From Pseudomonadota bacterium (GTDB lineage Bacteria; Pseudomonadota; Gammaproteobacteria; Burkholderiales; Burkholderiaceae_C), in the NCBI GenBank assembly GCA_963204815.1, contig CAUJHQ010000080.1, forward strand, positions 1-53,822: DNA of 53,822 nt. Direction: 5' to 3'. The notes under the pieces are model-generated. The model was not told the DNA's origin and searched no databases. It saw only the letters and a list, made by a program, of their open reading frames with translations. Positions within the stretch are counted from its first letter, which is position 1; each line of letters opens with the position of its first letter. Below are positions 1 to 11,545 of the stretch, in pieces. A program made the translations under genes and the position numbers.

Positions 1-2396
<2,396 letters not shown>

Positions 2397-2463
2397 GGCG
2401 CTCTCCGGGTGATTCAGGGGAGGCGGGAGCCTACCGCAGTGCAGCAATGGCGGCAATCACGAA

Positions 2464-2528
2464 TAAATGGGGTCAGAACCTAATAATGCCGTCGCCACAC
2501 AGAGTTCGCCTTTTATTGGGGACAGATC
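2464..2528. repeat. Pair of short REP-like direct repeats downstream of the RAYT-like gene
   Basis: Two related 16-base words in the same orientation begin at 2464 (TAAATGGGGTCAGAAC) and 2513 (TTATTGGGGACAGATC), about 50 bases apart, and share the core TGGGGWCAGA. This core resembles the GGGGTCAGA words I associate with REP/RAYT repeats in proteobacteria. They lie in the 192-base gap between gltB and the RAYT-like gene, just past the latter's stop codon. I see no perfect inverted partner, so this is probably a decayed or half repeat. No other gene is visible in the gap. Confidence 0.45.
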
Positions 2529-2588
2529 AATGGCGAATCGGCACCATCCTGGCGCACGACGCGGCGGTTGCACGCCGCGTGCCCGCCC

Positions 2589-3239
2589 TCAGGCGCGGCG
2601 GGGTCGCCCACGCGGCCGCGGCGTCGGCGGGCGGCCAGCCGCCGCCGCCACGTCGGCAGCGAAGCCGGCCGAGCCCCACGCCCAGCCGCCCCGGGCCGCG
2701 GCGTGCAGGGCCTCGGCGTCGGCTGGCGGCAGGCCTTGCACCAACAGGGTGCGGTATGCCGCCTCGCGGTCGAACGGCGTGTTGCCGAGCGACCAGTACT
2801 CCGGCAGGTCGACGAGCCACGTCGAACGCTCGCCGCCCACGCGGTGGGCCGCGCTGGTCAGACCGGGCTGGCCGTCGACGAAGCGCAGCGCCGCCAGGCG
2901 CGGTGCACCGGTTTCGACCAGACCGCAACGGTAGCGTCCGTCCCACAGCGTTCCGCGTTGCGCATGCCGGCGGTTGTAGGCACTCACGTAGCGGCGTCCG
3001 AGCGACTGCACGAAGCGCCCCAGCGACGCTGGCTCGGGCGGTGTGAGCAGCAGCCACACGGCGTCGTCGGCGAGCGCGAAGGCGTGCACCGCGACGCGCT
3101 CGGCTGCGGCCGCCTCGCGCAGCGTGTCGAGGTAGCGCCGGCGATCGGACTCGTCCGCGAACACCGGCCGCGCCCCCTGCGCACGCTGCACGACCAGGTG
3201 GGCATGGCCTGGCAGCACGAGTCGAGGCAAGCGCGCCAT
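2589..3239 (-). CDS. RAYT-like (Y1/IS200-type, REP-associated) transposase, probably catalytically dead
   Basis: A 216-residue protein of the REP-associated tyrosine transposase family. It opens with MARLPRLVLPGHAHLVVQR, the usual N-terminal strand, and contains SLGRRYVSAYNRRH followed by GTLWDGRYRCGLVE, which match the conserved tyrosine and GTLWEGRY regions. The family HUH metal motif, normally MPNHVHLLLTP, reads LADDAVWLLLTP here (residues ~57-68), so both catalytic histidines are replaced (by Ala and Trp). The C-terminus is Ala/Arg/Pro rich. It is complete, with no frameshift, 5 bases downstream of the dgt stop and in the same orientation. No terminal repeats of a mobile element flank it. 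A retained, non-transposing DNA-binding role is possible but unproven. Confidence 0.8.
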   Translation of the reverse strand: MARLPRLVLPGHAHLVVQRAQGARPVFADESDRRRYLDTLREAAAAERVAVHAFALADDAVWLLLTPPEPASLGRFVQSLGRRYVSAYNRRHAQRGTLWDGRYRCGLVETGAPRLAALRFVDGQPGLTSAAHRVGGERSTWLVDLPEYWSLGNTPFDREAAYRTLLVQGLPPADAEALHAAARGGWAWGSAGFAADVAAAAGRPPTPRPRGRPRRA

Positions 3240-3244
3240 CGGCG

Positions 3245-4384
3245 TCAGGCCGCGAAGATGTCGCGGCCGGTCAGGCGCTGGTGTTCGCGCAGGGCGAAGC
3301 GGTCGGTCATGCCGGCGATGTAGTCGGCCACCGCGCGCTCGAGATCGGGCGCGGCGGCGTAGTCCTCGGGCATCTCGTGCGGCGCCGCGCGGTAGGCCGA
3401 GAACAGCTCGACCACGGCCTGGCGCGCGATCCCGGTGGTGTGCATCACCTGCGGGTGCCGGTACAGGCGCGCGAAGAGAAAGCGCTTCAATGCGTCGAGC
3501 TCGGCGCGCAGGCCGCCACTGAATCGCACCAGCGGCGGCGCACGCCGCACGGCGTCGGCGTCCGCCGGCCCTGCCGCCGCGATGGCCGCCGCTGTCGTCG
3601 CGACGAGATCCGCCACCATCGCGGACAACATGCGCCGCATGACCTCGAACAGCAGCCGGCGGCCGGCCAGTTGCGGGTGCGCCGACCGCACGTCGGCGTG
3701 CAGGCGCGCGAACAGGGGCACCTCGTCGAACGCGGCCAGCGTGACCAGTCCCGAGCGCACGCCGTCGTCGATGTCGTGCGTGTTGTAGGCCATTTCGTCG
3801 GCCAAGTTGACCAGCTGCGCCTCGAGCGACGGCTCGCCGCCGTCGAGGAAGCGCTGCGCCGGCCCACCGGGCTCGGCACGCACCAGGCGTTCGGCGTTGC
3901 GGCGCGAGCAGTGCTTGAGGATGCCCTCGCGCGTCTCGAAGGTGAGGTTCAGGCCGTCGAAGTCCGGGTAGCGCGCCTCCAGCGCATCGACCACGCGCAG
4001 GCTCTGCAGGTTGTGCTCGAAGCCCCCGTGCGCGCGCATGCAGTCGTGCAGCGCGTCCTGGCCGGCGTGGCCGAACGGCGTGTGGCCGAGGTCATGGGCG
4101 AGCGCGATCGCCTCGACGAGGTCTTCGTTCAGCGCCAGCATGCGCGCCACCGATCGGCCGAGCTGCGCCACCTCGAGCGAGTGCGTGAGCCGCGTGCGGA
4201 ACAGGTCGCCTTCGTGGTTCACGAACACCTGCGTCTTGTAGACGAGGCGGCGGAAGGCCGTGCTGTGCACGATGCGGTCGCGGTCGCGCTGGTGTTCGCT
4301 GCGCGGCGGCGACGGCGGCTCGGCGATGCGGCGCCCCCGGCTGGCCGCCGGGTGGCAGGCCCAGGGCGCGAGACCGGCGTTCAC
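3245..4384 (-). CDS. dgt: Deoxyguanosinetriphosphate triphosphohydrolase-like protein (HD domain)
   Basis: Predicted dNTP triphosphohydrolase that removes tripolyphosphate from dGTP or other dNTPs and so affects nucleotide pools. The 379 residues fit the short dGTPase-like class. HD-domain metal residues are visible: His68 in [12 protein letters not shown], and His97-Asp98 in [30 protein letters not shown] supplies the distal aspartate region, and the N-terminal [19 protein letters not shown] is typical of the family. The start is GTG at 4384 and overlaps the aroB TGA by 4 bases (GTGA), implying translational coupling with aroB. The natural substrate preference cannot be read from sequence. 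Confidence 0.92.
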   Translation of the reverse strand: MNAGLAPWACHPAASRGRRIAEPPSPPRSEHQRDRDRIVHSTAFRRLVYKTQVFVNHEGDLFRTRLTHSLEVAQLGRSVARMLALNEDLVEAIALAHDLGHTPFGHAGQDALHDCMRAHGGFEHNLQSLRVVDALEARYPDFDGLNLTFETREGILKHCSRRNAERLVRAEPGGPAQRFLDGGEPSLEAQLVNLADEMAYNTHDIDDGVRSGLVTLAAFDEVPLFARLHADVRSAHPQLAGRRLLFEVMRRMLSAMVADLVATTAAAIAAAGPADADAVRRAPPLVRFSGGLRAELDALKRFLFARLYRHPQVMHTTGIARQAVVELFSAYRAAPHEMPEDYAAAPDLERAVADYIAGMTDRFALREHQRLTGRDIFAA

Positions 4385-5493
4385 GCCGGCGCGCAGTGGC
4401 GTTCGATGACGCGGGTCACCAGCGCGTCATCGGCCGGCCGCATCGCGGCGCGGCCGAGCGACTCGATGACGACGAAGCGGATCTCGCCGGCTTCGGCTTT
4501 CTTGTCGACGCGCATCAGCTCGAGGTAGCGCGCGGCACCCAGCGCCGGCCCGGTGACCGGCAGGCCGGCGCGCTCGACGAGTCGCCGCAGGCGGTCGACG
4601 AAGTCCGCCGGCACGAGGCCGAGCGCGGCCGACAGGTCGGCGGCCATCACCATGCCGCAGCCGACGGCTTCGCCGTGCAGCCACTCGCCGTAGCCGAGGC
4701 CGGCCTCGATGGCATGGCCGAAGGTGTGGCCGAAGTTGAGGATGGCGCGCAGGCCGCTTTCGCGCTCGTCCTGGCCGACGACCCAGGCCTTGATTTCGCA
4801 CGAACGCTTCACCGCGTGCGCGAGCGCCTTGCGGTCGCGCGCCAGCAGCGCGTCGAGGTGGGCTTCGATCCACGCCAGGAACGCCGGGTCGGCGATCGGC
4901 CCGTACTTGATGACTTCGGCGAGGCCGGCCGACAGTTCGCGCGCCGGCAGGGTGGCCAAGGTGTCGAGGTCGCAGATCACGCGGCGCGGCTGGTAGAACG
5001 CGCCGATCATGTTCTTGCCCAGCGGGTGGTTGATCGCCGTCTTGCCGCCGACCGACGAATCCACCTGCGCCAGCAAGGTGGTCGGCACCTGTACGAAGGG
5101 CACGCCGCGCATGTAGCTCGCGGCGGCGAAGCCCGTGATGTCGCCGACGACGCCCCCGCCGAGTGCGAACAGCACCGTCTTGCGGTCGGCGCCGTGGCGC
5201 AGCAGGTGGTCGAAGATCAGGTTGAGCGTCGGCCAGTCCTTGTGGGCCTCGCCGTCCGGCAGCGCCAGCGTGCTGACCTGCCGGTAGTGCGGCGCCAGCG
5301 CGTGCCGGAGCGCATCGCCGTGAAGGGCGTCGACGGTCGTGTTGGTGACGACGACCGCCTGCGCCGCCGCCGGAAGACCGCGCCAGGACGCCGGGTCGCC
5401 CATCAGGGCGCCCCCGATGAGGATGTCGTAGCGGCTGTCGGCGGTGGCGACGGCCACGCACGCCGGCGCTGCGGTACGGGTCTCGGGATTCAT
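4381..5493 (-). CDS. aroB: 3-dehydroquinate synthase
   Basis: Second enzyme of the shikimate pathway; converts DAHP to 3-dehydroquinate with NAD and a divalent metal. The 370-residue length is normal. Diagnostic stretches are DGEAHKDW, the NAD-binding [47 protein letters not shown], and the metal-ligand regions GLAEVIKYG and [11 protein letters not shown] followed by [10 protein letters not shown]. The start is an ATG at 5493. It sits 26 bases after aroK and overlaps dgt by 4 bases, so aroK-aroB-dgt appear co-transcribed. Confidence 0.97.
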   Translation of the reverse strand: MNPETRTAAPACVAVATADSRYDILIGGALMGDPASWRGLPAAAQAVVVTNTTVDALHGDALRHALAPHYRQVSTLALPDGEAHKDWPTLNLIFDHLLRHGADRKTVLFALGGGVVGDITGFAAASYMRGVPFVQVPTTLLAQVDSSVGGKTAINHPLGKNMIGAFYQPRRVICDLDTLATLPARELSAGLAEVIKYGPIADPAFLAWIEAHLDALLARDRKALAHAVKRSCEIKAWVVGQDERESGLRAILNFGHTFGHAIEAGLGYGEWLHGEAVGCGMVMAADLSAALGLVPADFVDRLRRLVERAGLPVTGPALGAARYLELMRVDKKAEAGEIRFVVIESLGRAAMRPADDALVTRVIERHCAPA

Positions 5494-5519
5494 CGGCGCC
5501 GAGTGTACGGCGCGCCGAA

Positions 5520-6107
5520 TCAGGGGCCGTCGCCCACCGCGTCGATGGGCGAGGGCACCTGGCCGGGGTCGACCAGTCCCGACAGCTCCAGCTGCATCAG
5601 CACCATGCCGAGCAGCGCCGGCACCGACGGGCGCGCCGTCTCGACGACGTAGTGCGACGCGCGCCGGTACAGCGGGTCGCGCTCACGGAACAGGTCGCGC
5701 AGCTTGCGCTGCGGATCGGCCACCTGCAGCAGCGGGCGCTGCGTGTCGTGGCGCAGGCGCCGGAAGATCTCCTCCGGCGTGGAGCGCAGGTAGAAGCAGT
5801 GCGTGCGCGCGTGCAGCGCGTCGCGGTTCGCCGGTCGCAGCACCGCGCCGCCTCCGGTGGCCAGCACGCTGCCAGGCTCGCGCGTGAGGTCGTCGATGAC
5901 CTGCTGTTCGGTGTCGCGGAAGGAGTCCTCGCCGTGCAGCGCGAACCACTCGCGGATCGGCATGCCCAGTCGACGTTCGACCTCGGCATCACTGTCGACG
6001 AAGCGGCGCCCGAGTTGCCGGGCGAGGTGCCGCCCGACCGTCGACTTGCCGGAGCCCGGCATGCCGACGAGGGCGATGGTCAAGGAGCGCGGCTGGCCGT
6101 GCTCCAC
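5520..6107 (-). CDS. aroK: Shikimate kinase
   Basis: Phosphorylates shikimate to shikimate-3-phosphate in aromatic amino acid synthesis. The P-loop GMPGSGKST lies at residues 15-23, the shikimate-binding DSDAEVE region and the GEDSFRDTE segment follow, then ATGGGAVLR, and the LID region is DTQRPLLQ. It has 195 residues, slightly longer than average because of a C-terminal tail. The likely start is GTG at 6107, one base after the pilQ stop; the ATG at 6109 that overlaps the pilQ stop is out of frame. This tight packing ties expression to the pil operon. Confidence 0.95.
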   Translation of the reverse strand: MEHGQPRSLTIALVGMPGSGKSTVGRHLARQLGRRFVDSDAEVERRLGMPIREWFALHGEDSFRDTEQQVIDDLTREPGSVLATGGGAVLRPANRDALHARTHCFYLRSTPEEIFRRLRHDTQRPLLQVADPQRKLRDLFRERDPLYRRASHYVVETARPSVPALLGMVLMQLELSGLVDPGQVPSPIDAVGDGP

Positions 6108-6108
6108 A

Positions 6109-8274
6109 TCAGCGCACGGCCGCGCGGTCGGTGATGATCTTCGGCGTGATGAAGATCAGCAGCTCGGTCTTCGACGTGCTGCGAACCCGGTTCTGGAACA
6201 GGTAGCCCAGCAGCGGGATGTCGCCCAGCAGCGGCACCTTGCTCAGCTGCGTCTGCTCGTCCTGCGAGAAGATGCCGCCGATGACGACGGTGCCGCCGTT
6301 CTCGACCAGCACCTGCGTCTTCACCTGCTTGGTGTTGATCGCCGGGCCGGCGGTCGTCAGCGTGCCGCGGCTGTCCTTGTTGACCTCGAGGTCCAGGATG
6401 ACGTTGCCTTCGGGCGTGATCTGCGGCGTCACCTCGAGGCGCAGGCTCGCCTTCTTGAACTGGATCGACGTCGCGCCGCTCGAGGTGGCGATCTGGTACG
6501 GGATCTCTTCACCCTGCTCGATGCGAGCCTTGGTCTGGTCGGCCGTGATGACGCGCGGGCTGGACACGATGTTGCCCTTGCCCTCGGCCTCGAGCGCCGA
6601 CAACTCCAGGTTCAGGAAGCGCTGCGACGAGGCGCTGAACAGCGAGAACGCCACCGACGCCGCCGGGTTGCCGGCGAACGCCGCCGCGCTCACCGCCGCG
6701 GGCAGGTTGACGAACTGGGTGTCGTTGTAGAGGAAGTCGCCCGGGTCCATCTGCGTCGTCTGGCCGCCGATGGCGTTGTAGTTGCCGCCCACGGTGACCC
6801 GGTTGTTGCCGCCGACGCCGACGCCGGCGGTCCCGCCACGCAGGCCGCGCAGGTCGGAGCCGCCGAGCTTGACGCCCAGCGTGCGGCCGAAGTTGTCCTC
6901 CGCCTCGACGATGCGCGCCTCGATCAGCACCTGGCGCACCGGGATGTCGATCTTGGCGATCAGTTGCTGGATCTCCTCGAGCTTGCTCGGGATGTCGCTC
7001 ACGAAGAGCTGGTTCGTGCGCGACTCGAAGATCACCGTGCCGCGCGGCGACAGGATGCGCGAGTTCTGCGCGGTGCCGCCACCGGCCATGTTCTGGCCGG
7101 TCAGGCCCTTGGCCACGTCCTCGGACTTGGTGTAGTTCAGCTGGAACGACTGCGTGCGCAGCGGCTCGAGCTCGGTGACCTTCTTGCGGGCCTCGAGGTC
7201 GACCTGCTCCTTGGCGGCCAGTTCTTCCTTCGGCGCCACCCAGAGCACGTTGCCGGACTTGCGCACGCCCAGCCCCTTGCTCTGCATGATGATGTCGAGC
7301 GCCTGGTCCCACGGCACGTCCTTCAGGCGCAGCGTGACGGTCCCCGTCACGGTGTCGCTGGTGACGACGTTGAAGTTCGTGAAGTCGGCGATGACTTGCA
7401 GCAGCGCCCGCACTTCGATGTTCTGGAAGTTCAGCGACAGCTTCTCGCCCTGATAACCCGGGCCCTGGGTCAGCTTGTTCGGGTCGACCTTCAGCGGCCG
7501 CACCTCGAGCACGAACTGGTTGTCGGTCTGGTAGGCGCTGTGCTCCCAGGCGCCAGTGGGCTCGACCACCAGGCGCACACGGTCGCCGCTCTGCAGCGAC
7601 GAGATGCTCTTCACCGGCGTGCCGAAGTCCGTGACGTCGAGGCGGCGGCGCAGCGAGTCGGGCAGCGTCGAGCGCAGGAACTCGACGACGAGCGACTGGC
7701 CCTGCTGGCGGATGTCGACACCGACCTGCGCGCTCGCCAGGCCCACGATGACGCGGCCGGAGCCATCGGCCCCGCGGCGGAAGTCGATGTCCTTCAGGCC
7801 GAGCGGCGCGTCGTTCTGCGCCGGCGCGAAGTTGCCGGATGCGGTCGGCGCGACGGCCGGCGCCGCGGCCACCGCCGGGCCGGTGTTCGTCTCGAGCAGC
7901 ACGAGCAATGCATTGCCCTGCAGTTGCGTGCGGAAGCCCGACGCCTGCTTCAGGTTCAGCACGAGACGGGTGCGCTCGCCGGCCTGCGCCACGCTGACGG
8001 AACGCAAGTTGCCCTGGTTGACGTCGACGTTGCTGCGGCCAAGCCCATTGCTCACGCCGGGCAGATCGAGTGCGACCCGTGGCGGACTCTGGATCGTGAA
8101 GCCCGCGGGCGCGGTCGCCAGCGGCTCCGAGAGCTCGATGCGCACGACCTCGCCACCGGCCTGCTGGCTGCTGCTGATGGACTTGATCGACGGCTCCGCC
8201 CACGCGGCGGTCGGTGCCAGCATCGCGGCCCCGCAGGTCGCGAGGGCGGCAAGGGCGGCTCGCCACTTGAACAT
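6109..8274 (-). CDS. pilQ: Type IV pilus secretin PilQ
   Basis: Outer-membrane secretin through which the type IV pilus emerges. From the chosen start (ATG 8274, 721 residues) it begins MFKWRAALAALATCGAAML and ends its signal peptide near AWA. Two AMIN-type peptidoglycan-binding segments follow (around residues 30-110 and 140-250), then an STN/N0 segment (VRALLQVIADFTNFNVV), an N1 segment and a secretin domain with the C-terminal signatures [15 protein letters not shown] and ELLIFITPKI. I prefer 8274 because GAGGAG lies about 8 bases upstream and a signal peptide begins at once. The in-frame ATG at 8319 overlaps the pilP stop (ATGA) and would add 15 residues. Confidence 0.95.
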   Translation of the reverse strand: MFKWRAALAALATCGAAMLAPTAAWAEPSIKSISSSQQAGGEVVRIELSEPLATAPAGFTIQSPPRVALDLPGVSNGLGRSNVDVNQGNLRSVSVAQAGERTRLVLNLKQASGFRTQLQGNALLVLLETNTGPAVAAAPAVAPTASGNFAPAQNDAPLGLKDIDFRRGADGSGRVIVGLASAQVGVDIRQQGQSLVVEFLRSTLPDSLRRRLDVTDFGTPVKSISSLQSGDRVRLVVEPTGAWEHSAYQTDNQFVLEVRPLKVDPNKLTQGPGYQGEKLSLNFQNIEVRALLQVIADFTNFNVVTSDTVTGTVTLRLKDVPWDQALDIIMQSKGLGVRKSGNVLWVAPKEELAAKEQVDLEARKKVTELEPLRTQSFQLNYTKSEDVAKGLTGQNMAGGGTAQNSRILSPRGTVIFESRTNQLFVSDIPSKLEEIQQLIAKIDIPVRQVLIEARIVEAEDNFGRTLGVKLGGSDLRGLRGGTAGVGVGGNNRVTVGGNYNAIGGQTTQMDPGDFLYNDTQFVNLPAAVSAAAFAGNPAASVAFSLFSASSQRFLNLELSALEAEGKGNIVSSPRVITADQTKARIEQGEEIPYQIATSSGATSIQFKKASLRLEVTPQITPEGNVILDLEVNKDSRGTLTTAGPAINTKQVKTQVLVENGGTVVIGGIFSQDEQTQLSKVPLLGDIPLLGYLFQNRVRSTSKTELLIFITPKIITDRAAVR

Positions 8275-8315
8275 GGTCAGACTCTCCTCGGAATTCCTCA
8301 TCACCTTCAGCGCCC

Positions 8316-8846
8316 TCATCGCACCCGCTCCTGCAACTGCAGCGCGGCGGGTCTTTCGATCCACTCGCCGGCAGCGTCCTGCACGATTTCGCGCAACCCG
8401 ATCTCGGTTTCCGCGATCCTGGTGATGCGACCGTAGTTCTGGCCGAGGTAGTCGCCCACCTTGACCTGGTAGAGCAGGTTGTCCACGCGCAACAGCGCGA
8501 ACGGCTTGCCCTGCTTCGTGACGCTCCCGACCATCGCCATGCTGTCCAGCGGGTAGGCCTCGAGCGGTTCCTTGCGGCGGTTCAATTCGGCCGACAAGAT
8601 GGAATTCGGCTGACGCGCCTCTTGCTTGAGGGCGACCGTCAGCTTCTGGTTGCTGAACGGTTCGACCGCCTGTGCCATCTGGTACGGCGCCGGGTCGAAC
8701 TTCTTCGGCGGCGACAGCGGGGTCACGTTCGGCTTGACCTCACGCCGCTGCTGGTCCATCCACTGCTGCAGCTCATCGTGTTCGGCGCTGCACGCCGACA
8801 GCACGAGCACCGCAGCAGCCAGGCCGAGGGGGGCGAGACGACTCAC
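8316..8846 (-). CDS. pilP: Type IV pilus inner-membrane lipoprotein PilP
   Basis: Lipoprotein that links the PilMNO inner-membrane complex to the PilQ secretin. The true product (176 residues) begins at a GTG at 8846 overlapping the pilO stop by 4 bases (GTGA). It starts MSRLAPLGLAAAVLVLSAC, a lipoprotein signal with the modified Cys at residue 19. A disordered Pro-rich linker (around VTPLSPPKKFDPAPYQ) and a C-terminal beta domain follow (LRVDNLLYQVKVGDYLGQNY), the region that contacts PilQ N-domains. A longer in-frame reading through the opposite side of pilO is spurious. Confidence 0.93.
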   Translation of the reverse strand: MSRLAPLGLAAAVLVLSACSAEHDELQQWMDQQRREVKPNVTPLSPPKKFDPAPYQMAQAVEPFSNQKLTVALKQEARQPNSILSAELNRRKEPLEAYPLDSMAMVGSVTKQGKPFALLRVDNLLYQVKVGDYLGQNYGRITRIAETEIGLREIVQDAAGEWIERPAALQLQERVR

Positions 8847-9529
8847 TTCTTGGCCCCCTGCGCGGCGGCGCGCGCCTTCTTCTGGCGGTCGACCTCGGTG
8901 GCGTCGAGGTAGCGGTAGGTGCGCGCGGTCGCTTCCATCGACAGGTTGCCGTTCGGATCGCGTGCGATCGCCGAGAGCCCGAGGTTGTGCAGCGTGACGA
9001 TGCGCGACAGGTTGGCCACGTCGGCGGCGAACGAGCCGATGTCGTGGAAACGACCCGACACCCGGATCGCGATCGGCAACTCGGCGTAGTAGTCCTTGAC
9101 CTCGATCTGGCCGGGTCGGAACAACTCGAACTGCAGGCCGCGCCCGAGGCCGGCCTGGTTGATGTCGGACAGCAGCGCGTCCATCTCGGCCTTGCCGGGC
9201 AGCTGCTTCTCGAGCTGGGTGACGTACTCCTGCACCTGCAGCTTCTGCTTGCGCAGTTCGGACAGGTTCACCGCCTGGCCCAGCTTGCCGCGGTAGTCCG
9301 CCTTCAGCGTGGGCTCGCGATCGCGTTCGCGCTGCAGGTCGTCGGTGGCTGACGAGACGACGGCGAACCAGCCGGCGACGACCACCGCAACCGCGGCGGC
9401 CGTGAAAGCCGCCAGCTTCGGCAGCACCGGCCATTGCCCGGGCTCGCTGGTGTTCAGGCCGCGGAACTGCGAAGCCGCGTTGTCGAAGAAGCTGCTGACG
9501 TCGAAATTCAGGGTCGATGCCTTGGCCAT
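8843..9529 (-). CDS. pilO: Type IV pilus assembly protein PilO
   Basis: Inner-membrane partner of PilN in the alignment complex. It has 228 residues from the ATG at 9529 (MAKASTLNFDVSSFFDNAAS), with GAGGGT about 6 bases upstream. There is one membrane segment at about residues 35-57 (LAAFTAAAVAVVVAGWFAVV), then a coiled coil (roughly 60-110) and a ferredoxin-like periplasmic domain with GLGRGLQFELFRPGQIEVKDYYAELPI, characteristic of PilO. An in-frame extension to 9715 is Arg/Pro-rich and overlaps pilN, so it was not used. Confidence 0.93.
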   Translation of the reverse strand: MAKASTLNFDVSSFFDNAASQFRGLNTSEPGQWPVLPKLAAFTAAAVAVVVAGWFAVVSSATDDLQRERDREPTLKADYRGKLGQAVNLSELRKQKLQVQEYVTQLEKQLPGKAEMDALLSDINQAGLGRGLQFELFRPGQIEVKDYYAELPIAIRVSGRFHDIGSFAADVANLSRIVTLHNLGLSAIARDPNGNLSMEATARTYRYLDATEVDRQKKARAAAQGAKK

Positions 9530-9536
9530 GTGACCC

Positions 9537-10166
9537 TCACGAAGACTTGGCAGCGACGGCCTTCGCCGGCGCGGCCGACGCCGCCGCTGCGGCGGCCGCC
9601 GGTGCCTCGGCGCGCTTGATCGACACGCGCATCGAGAATTCGAACAGGCGCCGCTGGTCGCGACCGGCGGTGCCGACGTTGCTGGCCTTGATCTCGACCA
9701 GTTCCGGACGCTCAAGCCAGGGCGAGTTGTAGAGCGTGTTGCGCAGCAGCTCCGAGACGCGCTCGTTGGTCTGCGCGATGCCGCTCACCGACACCACGAG
9801 CCCGTTCTGCCGGATGCTCGTCAGGTAGACGCCTTCCGGCGTCTGCTTGACCAGTTCGTTGAGCAGGTAGACCGGGGTGTTGCGATCGGTCTGCAGGTCT
9901 TCGACCGCCTTCTGGCGTGCCTTCAGTGCGTCGATCTCGGCGCGCAGGTTCGCGATGTCCTTGATCTGCGTCTCCAGACGCTGGATCTCGGCCTGCAGGA
10001 ACTCGTTGCGAGACACCTGTGCCGCGGTCATCTGCTGCAGCACCGTGTACCAGACGCCGACCGCCAGCACGCCCGCCACTGCGCTGGCCCCCAGGCCGAC
10101 GAAGAAGGCGCGCTTGCGCTGGCGCCGCTTCTCCTCGCGGTGCGGCAGCAGGTTGATGAGGATCAC
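9537..10166 (-). CDS. pilN: Type IV pilus assembly protein PilN
   Basis: Bitopic inner-membrane protein whose short N-terminus docks into PilM. The sequence starts with the conserved PilM-binding tail MILINLLPHREEKRRQR, followed by a membrane segment (about residues 20-42), a coiled coil and a periplasmic domain with GVYLTSIRQNGLVVSVSGIAQTNERVSELL. It has 209 residues. The GTG start at 10166 overlaps the pilM TGA by 4 bases. The C-terminal 25 residues are an Ala-rich tail longer than usual. Confidence 0.94.
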   Translation of the reverse strand: MILINLLPHREEKRRQRKRAFFVGLGASAVAGVLAVGVWYTVLQQMTAAQVSRNEFLQAEIQRLETQIKDIANLRAEIDALKARQKAVEDLQTDRNTPVYLLNELVKQTPEGVYLTSIRQNGLVVSVSGIAQTNERVSELLRNTLYNSPWLERPELVEIKASNVGTAGRDQRRLFEFSMRVSIKRAEAPAAAAAAASAAPAKAVAAKSS

Positions 10167-11242
10167 TGGACGAACCTCCGCATCGCAAGGCCGCAGGCCG
10201 TGAGGTACGAAGGCGCCTCGCGACGAACGCGGCTCTCGCGCACTGCCGAGCCGAGCTGCATGTTGTCGAACGGGTTGACGACCTGCGAGGCGAAGCCGGT
10301 CAGATCGGTCACGCGGTCCTTCAGGCCGGGCAGCGTGGCGGTGCCGCCGGCGAGCATCACGTAGTGCACCTTGTGGTGGGGCGTGCTGGTGAAGAAATAC
10401 TGCAGCGCGCGGCCGATCTCCTGCGACAGGCTGTCGACGAAGGGCGACAGGATCGCGCTCTCGTAGTCTTCGGGGAGGTCGCCGGACAGCTTCTTCGCTT
10501 CGGCTTCCTCGAACGAGAAGCCGTACTGGCGCGAGATCAACTGGGTGAGCTGCGAACCACCGAAAGCCTGGTCGCGGTCGTACAGCATTTCGTCGTCGCG
10601 CAGCACCTTCAGGCTGGTGGTGTCGGCTCCGATCTCGAACAGCGCGACCAGCGCATCGCGGCCCTCGTTCGGCAGCGCGGCGACCACGCGGCCCATCGCC
10701 AGGCGCGATGCGTGCGATTCGATGTCGAGCACCACGGGCTTCAGGCCGGCGGCTTCGGCCAGGCCCTGGCGGTCCTGCACGCGGTCCTTGCGGGACGCGG
10801 CGATCAGCACTTCGACGTCTCCAGCCGACGTGGCCGACGGGCCGATAACGCAGAAGTCCAGGCTGACTTCGTCGAGCGAGAACGGGATGTACTGGTTGGC
10901 CTCGGACTCGACCTGGAGTTCCATCTCCTCGTCGCGCAGCCCGGCCGGCAGCATGATCTTCTTCGTGATGACCGCCGACTGCGGCATCGCCATCACGACC
11001 TGTTTGGTCTTGGTGCCGCTCTTGCTGACCACGCGGCGCACGGCCTCGGCGACCTCGTCGAATTTCTCGATCTGGCCATCCGTGATCCAGCCCTTCTCGA
11101 AGGGTTCGGAAGCAAACCGCTCGAGCACGAATTCGCCCGAAGAGTTCTGACCCAGCTCGACCAGCTTCACGCTGGACGAACTGATGTCCAATCCGAACAC
11201 GGGCGGGTGCTTACGCCCCAACAGTACGTCCAGGAAACTCAA
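10163..11242 (-). CDS. pilM: Type IV pilus actin-like ATPase PilM
   Basis: Cytoplasmic actin-fold protein that binds the PilN N-terminus. It has 359 residues. The phosphate-1-type region is FGLDISSSSVKLVEL, with ALFEIGADTTSLKVL and HYVMLAGGTATLPGL further on, as in PilM/FtsA-like proteins. The start is TTG at 11242: an in-frame TGA two codons upstream rules out a longer protein, and GGGAG sits about 8 bases before the TTG. It is the first gene of a minus-strand run that continues without a clear terminator through pilQ, aroK, aroB and dgt. Confidence 0.94.
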   Translation of the reverse strand: MSFLDVLLGRKHPPVFGLDISSSSVKLVELGQNSSGEFVLERFASEPFEKGWITDGQIEKFDEVAEAVRRVVSKSGTKTKQVVMAMPQSAVITKKIMLPAGLRDEEMELQVESEANQYIPFSLDEVSLDFCVIGPSATSAGDVEVLIAASRKDRVQDRQGLAEAAGLKPVVLDIESHASRLAMGRVVAALPNEGRDALVALFEIGADTTSLKVLRDDEMLYDRDQAFGGSQLTQLISRQYGFSFEEAEAKKLSGDLPEDYESAILSPFVDSLSQEIGRALQYFFTSTPHHKVHYVMLAGGTATLPGLKDRVTDLTGFASQVVNPFDNMQLGSAVRESRVRREAPSYLTACGLAMRRFVQ

Positions 11243-11545
11243 TCGTCACACTCCCCAGCCCCCGAGCCACGCAACCCAGCGAAACCCAGGTTTGTTAAAG
11301 AGTTACTTCAATGCTAGCAGTAAAGCCCTTGTGCACCAAAGAAAAACGGGCCGCAGGATTGACAGTCTCGTTGCCAATCACCGACGGGGGGGTACGCATT
11401 TGAAACAACAGGCGATCTGCCCGCAAACCCCGTGCACAAGTTCACGTGGCCTGTTGGCGGCGCCCGTCAGGGACGCCTGCCCTAAACTTCGGCCGCCGAG
11501 CGCGGGAACTTGAAGGCCCTGCCCGAGACGGCGCACAGGCCCTCC
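11243..11545. other. Divergent intergenic region between pilM and mrcA
   Basis: This gap of 303 bases separates the pil-aro run (leftward) from mrcA (rightward). The half next to pilM is relatively A/T rich, as expected for promoters. It holds the pilM promoter candidate annotated separately. A consensus-like TTGACA lies on the plus strand at 11359-11364, but no acceptable -10 follows at normal spacing. I see no coding capacity or hairpin terminator here. Confidence 0.5.
11311..11339 (-). promoter_or_regulatory. Candidate sigma70 promoter for pilMNOPQ
   Basis: On the minus strand TTGGTG (11339-11334) is followed after 17 bases by TAGCAT (11316-11311), preceded by TG one base upstream (an extended -10, TGCTAGCAT). 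Transcription would begin near 11304, giving a leader of about 60 bases before the pilM TTG start. Only three of six -35 positions match consensus, so this is a sequence-only suggestion. Confidence 0.35.

Noticed and set aside
8316..9434. 372-residue protein spanning pilP and part of pilO
   Set aside because: Only the C-terminal 176 residues match PilP; the upstream part is an alternate frame of pilO, and a GTGA overlap gives the natural pilP start.
11359..11364. Consensus TTGACA as the mrcA promoter
   Set aside because: No -10 hexamer follows at 16-18 bases; the sequence there is G-rich.
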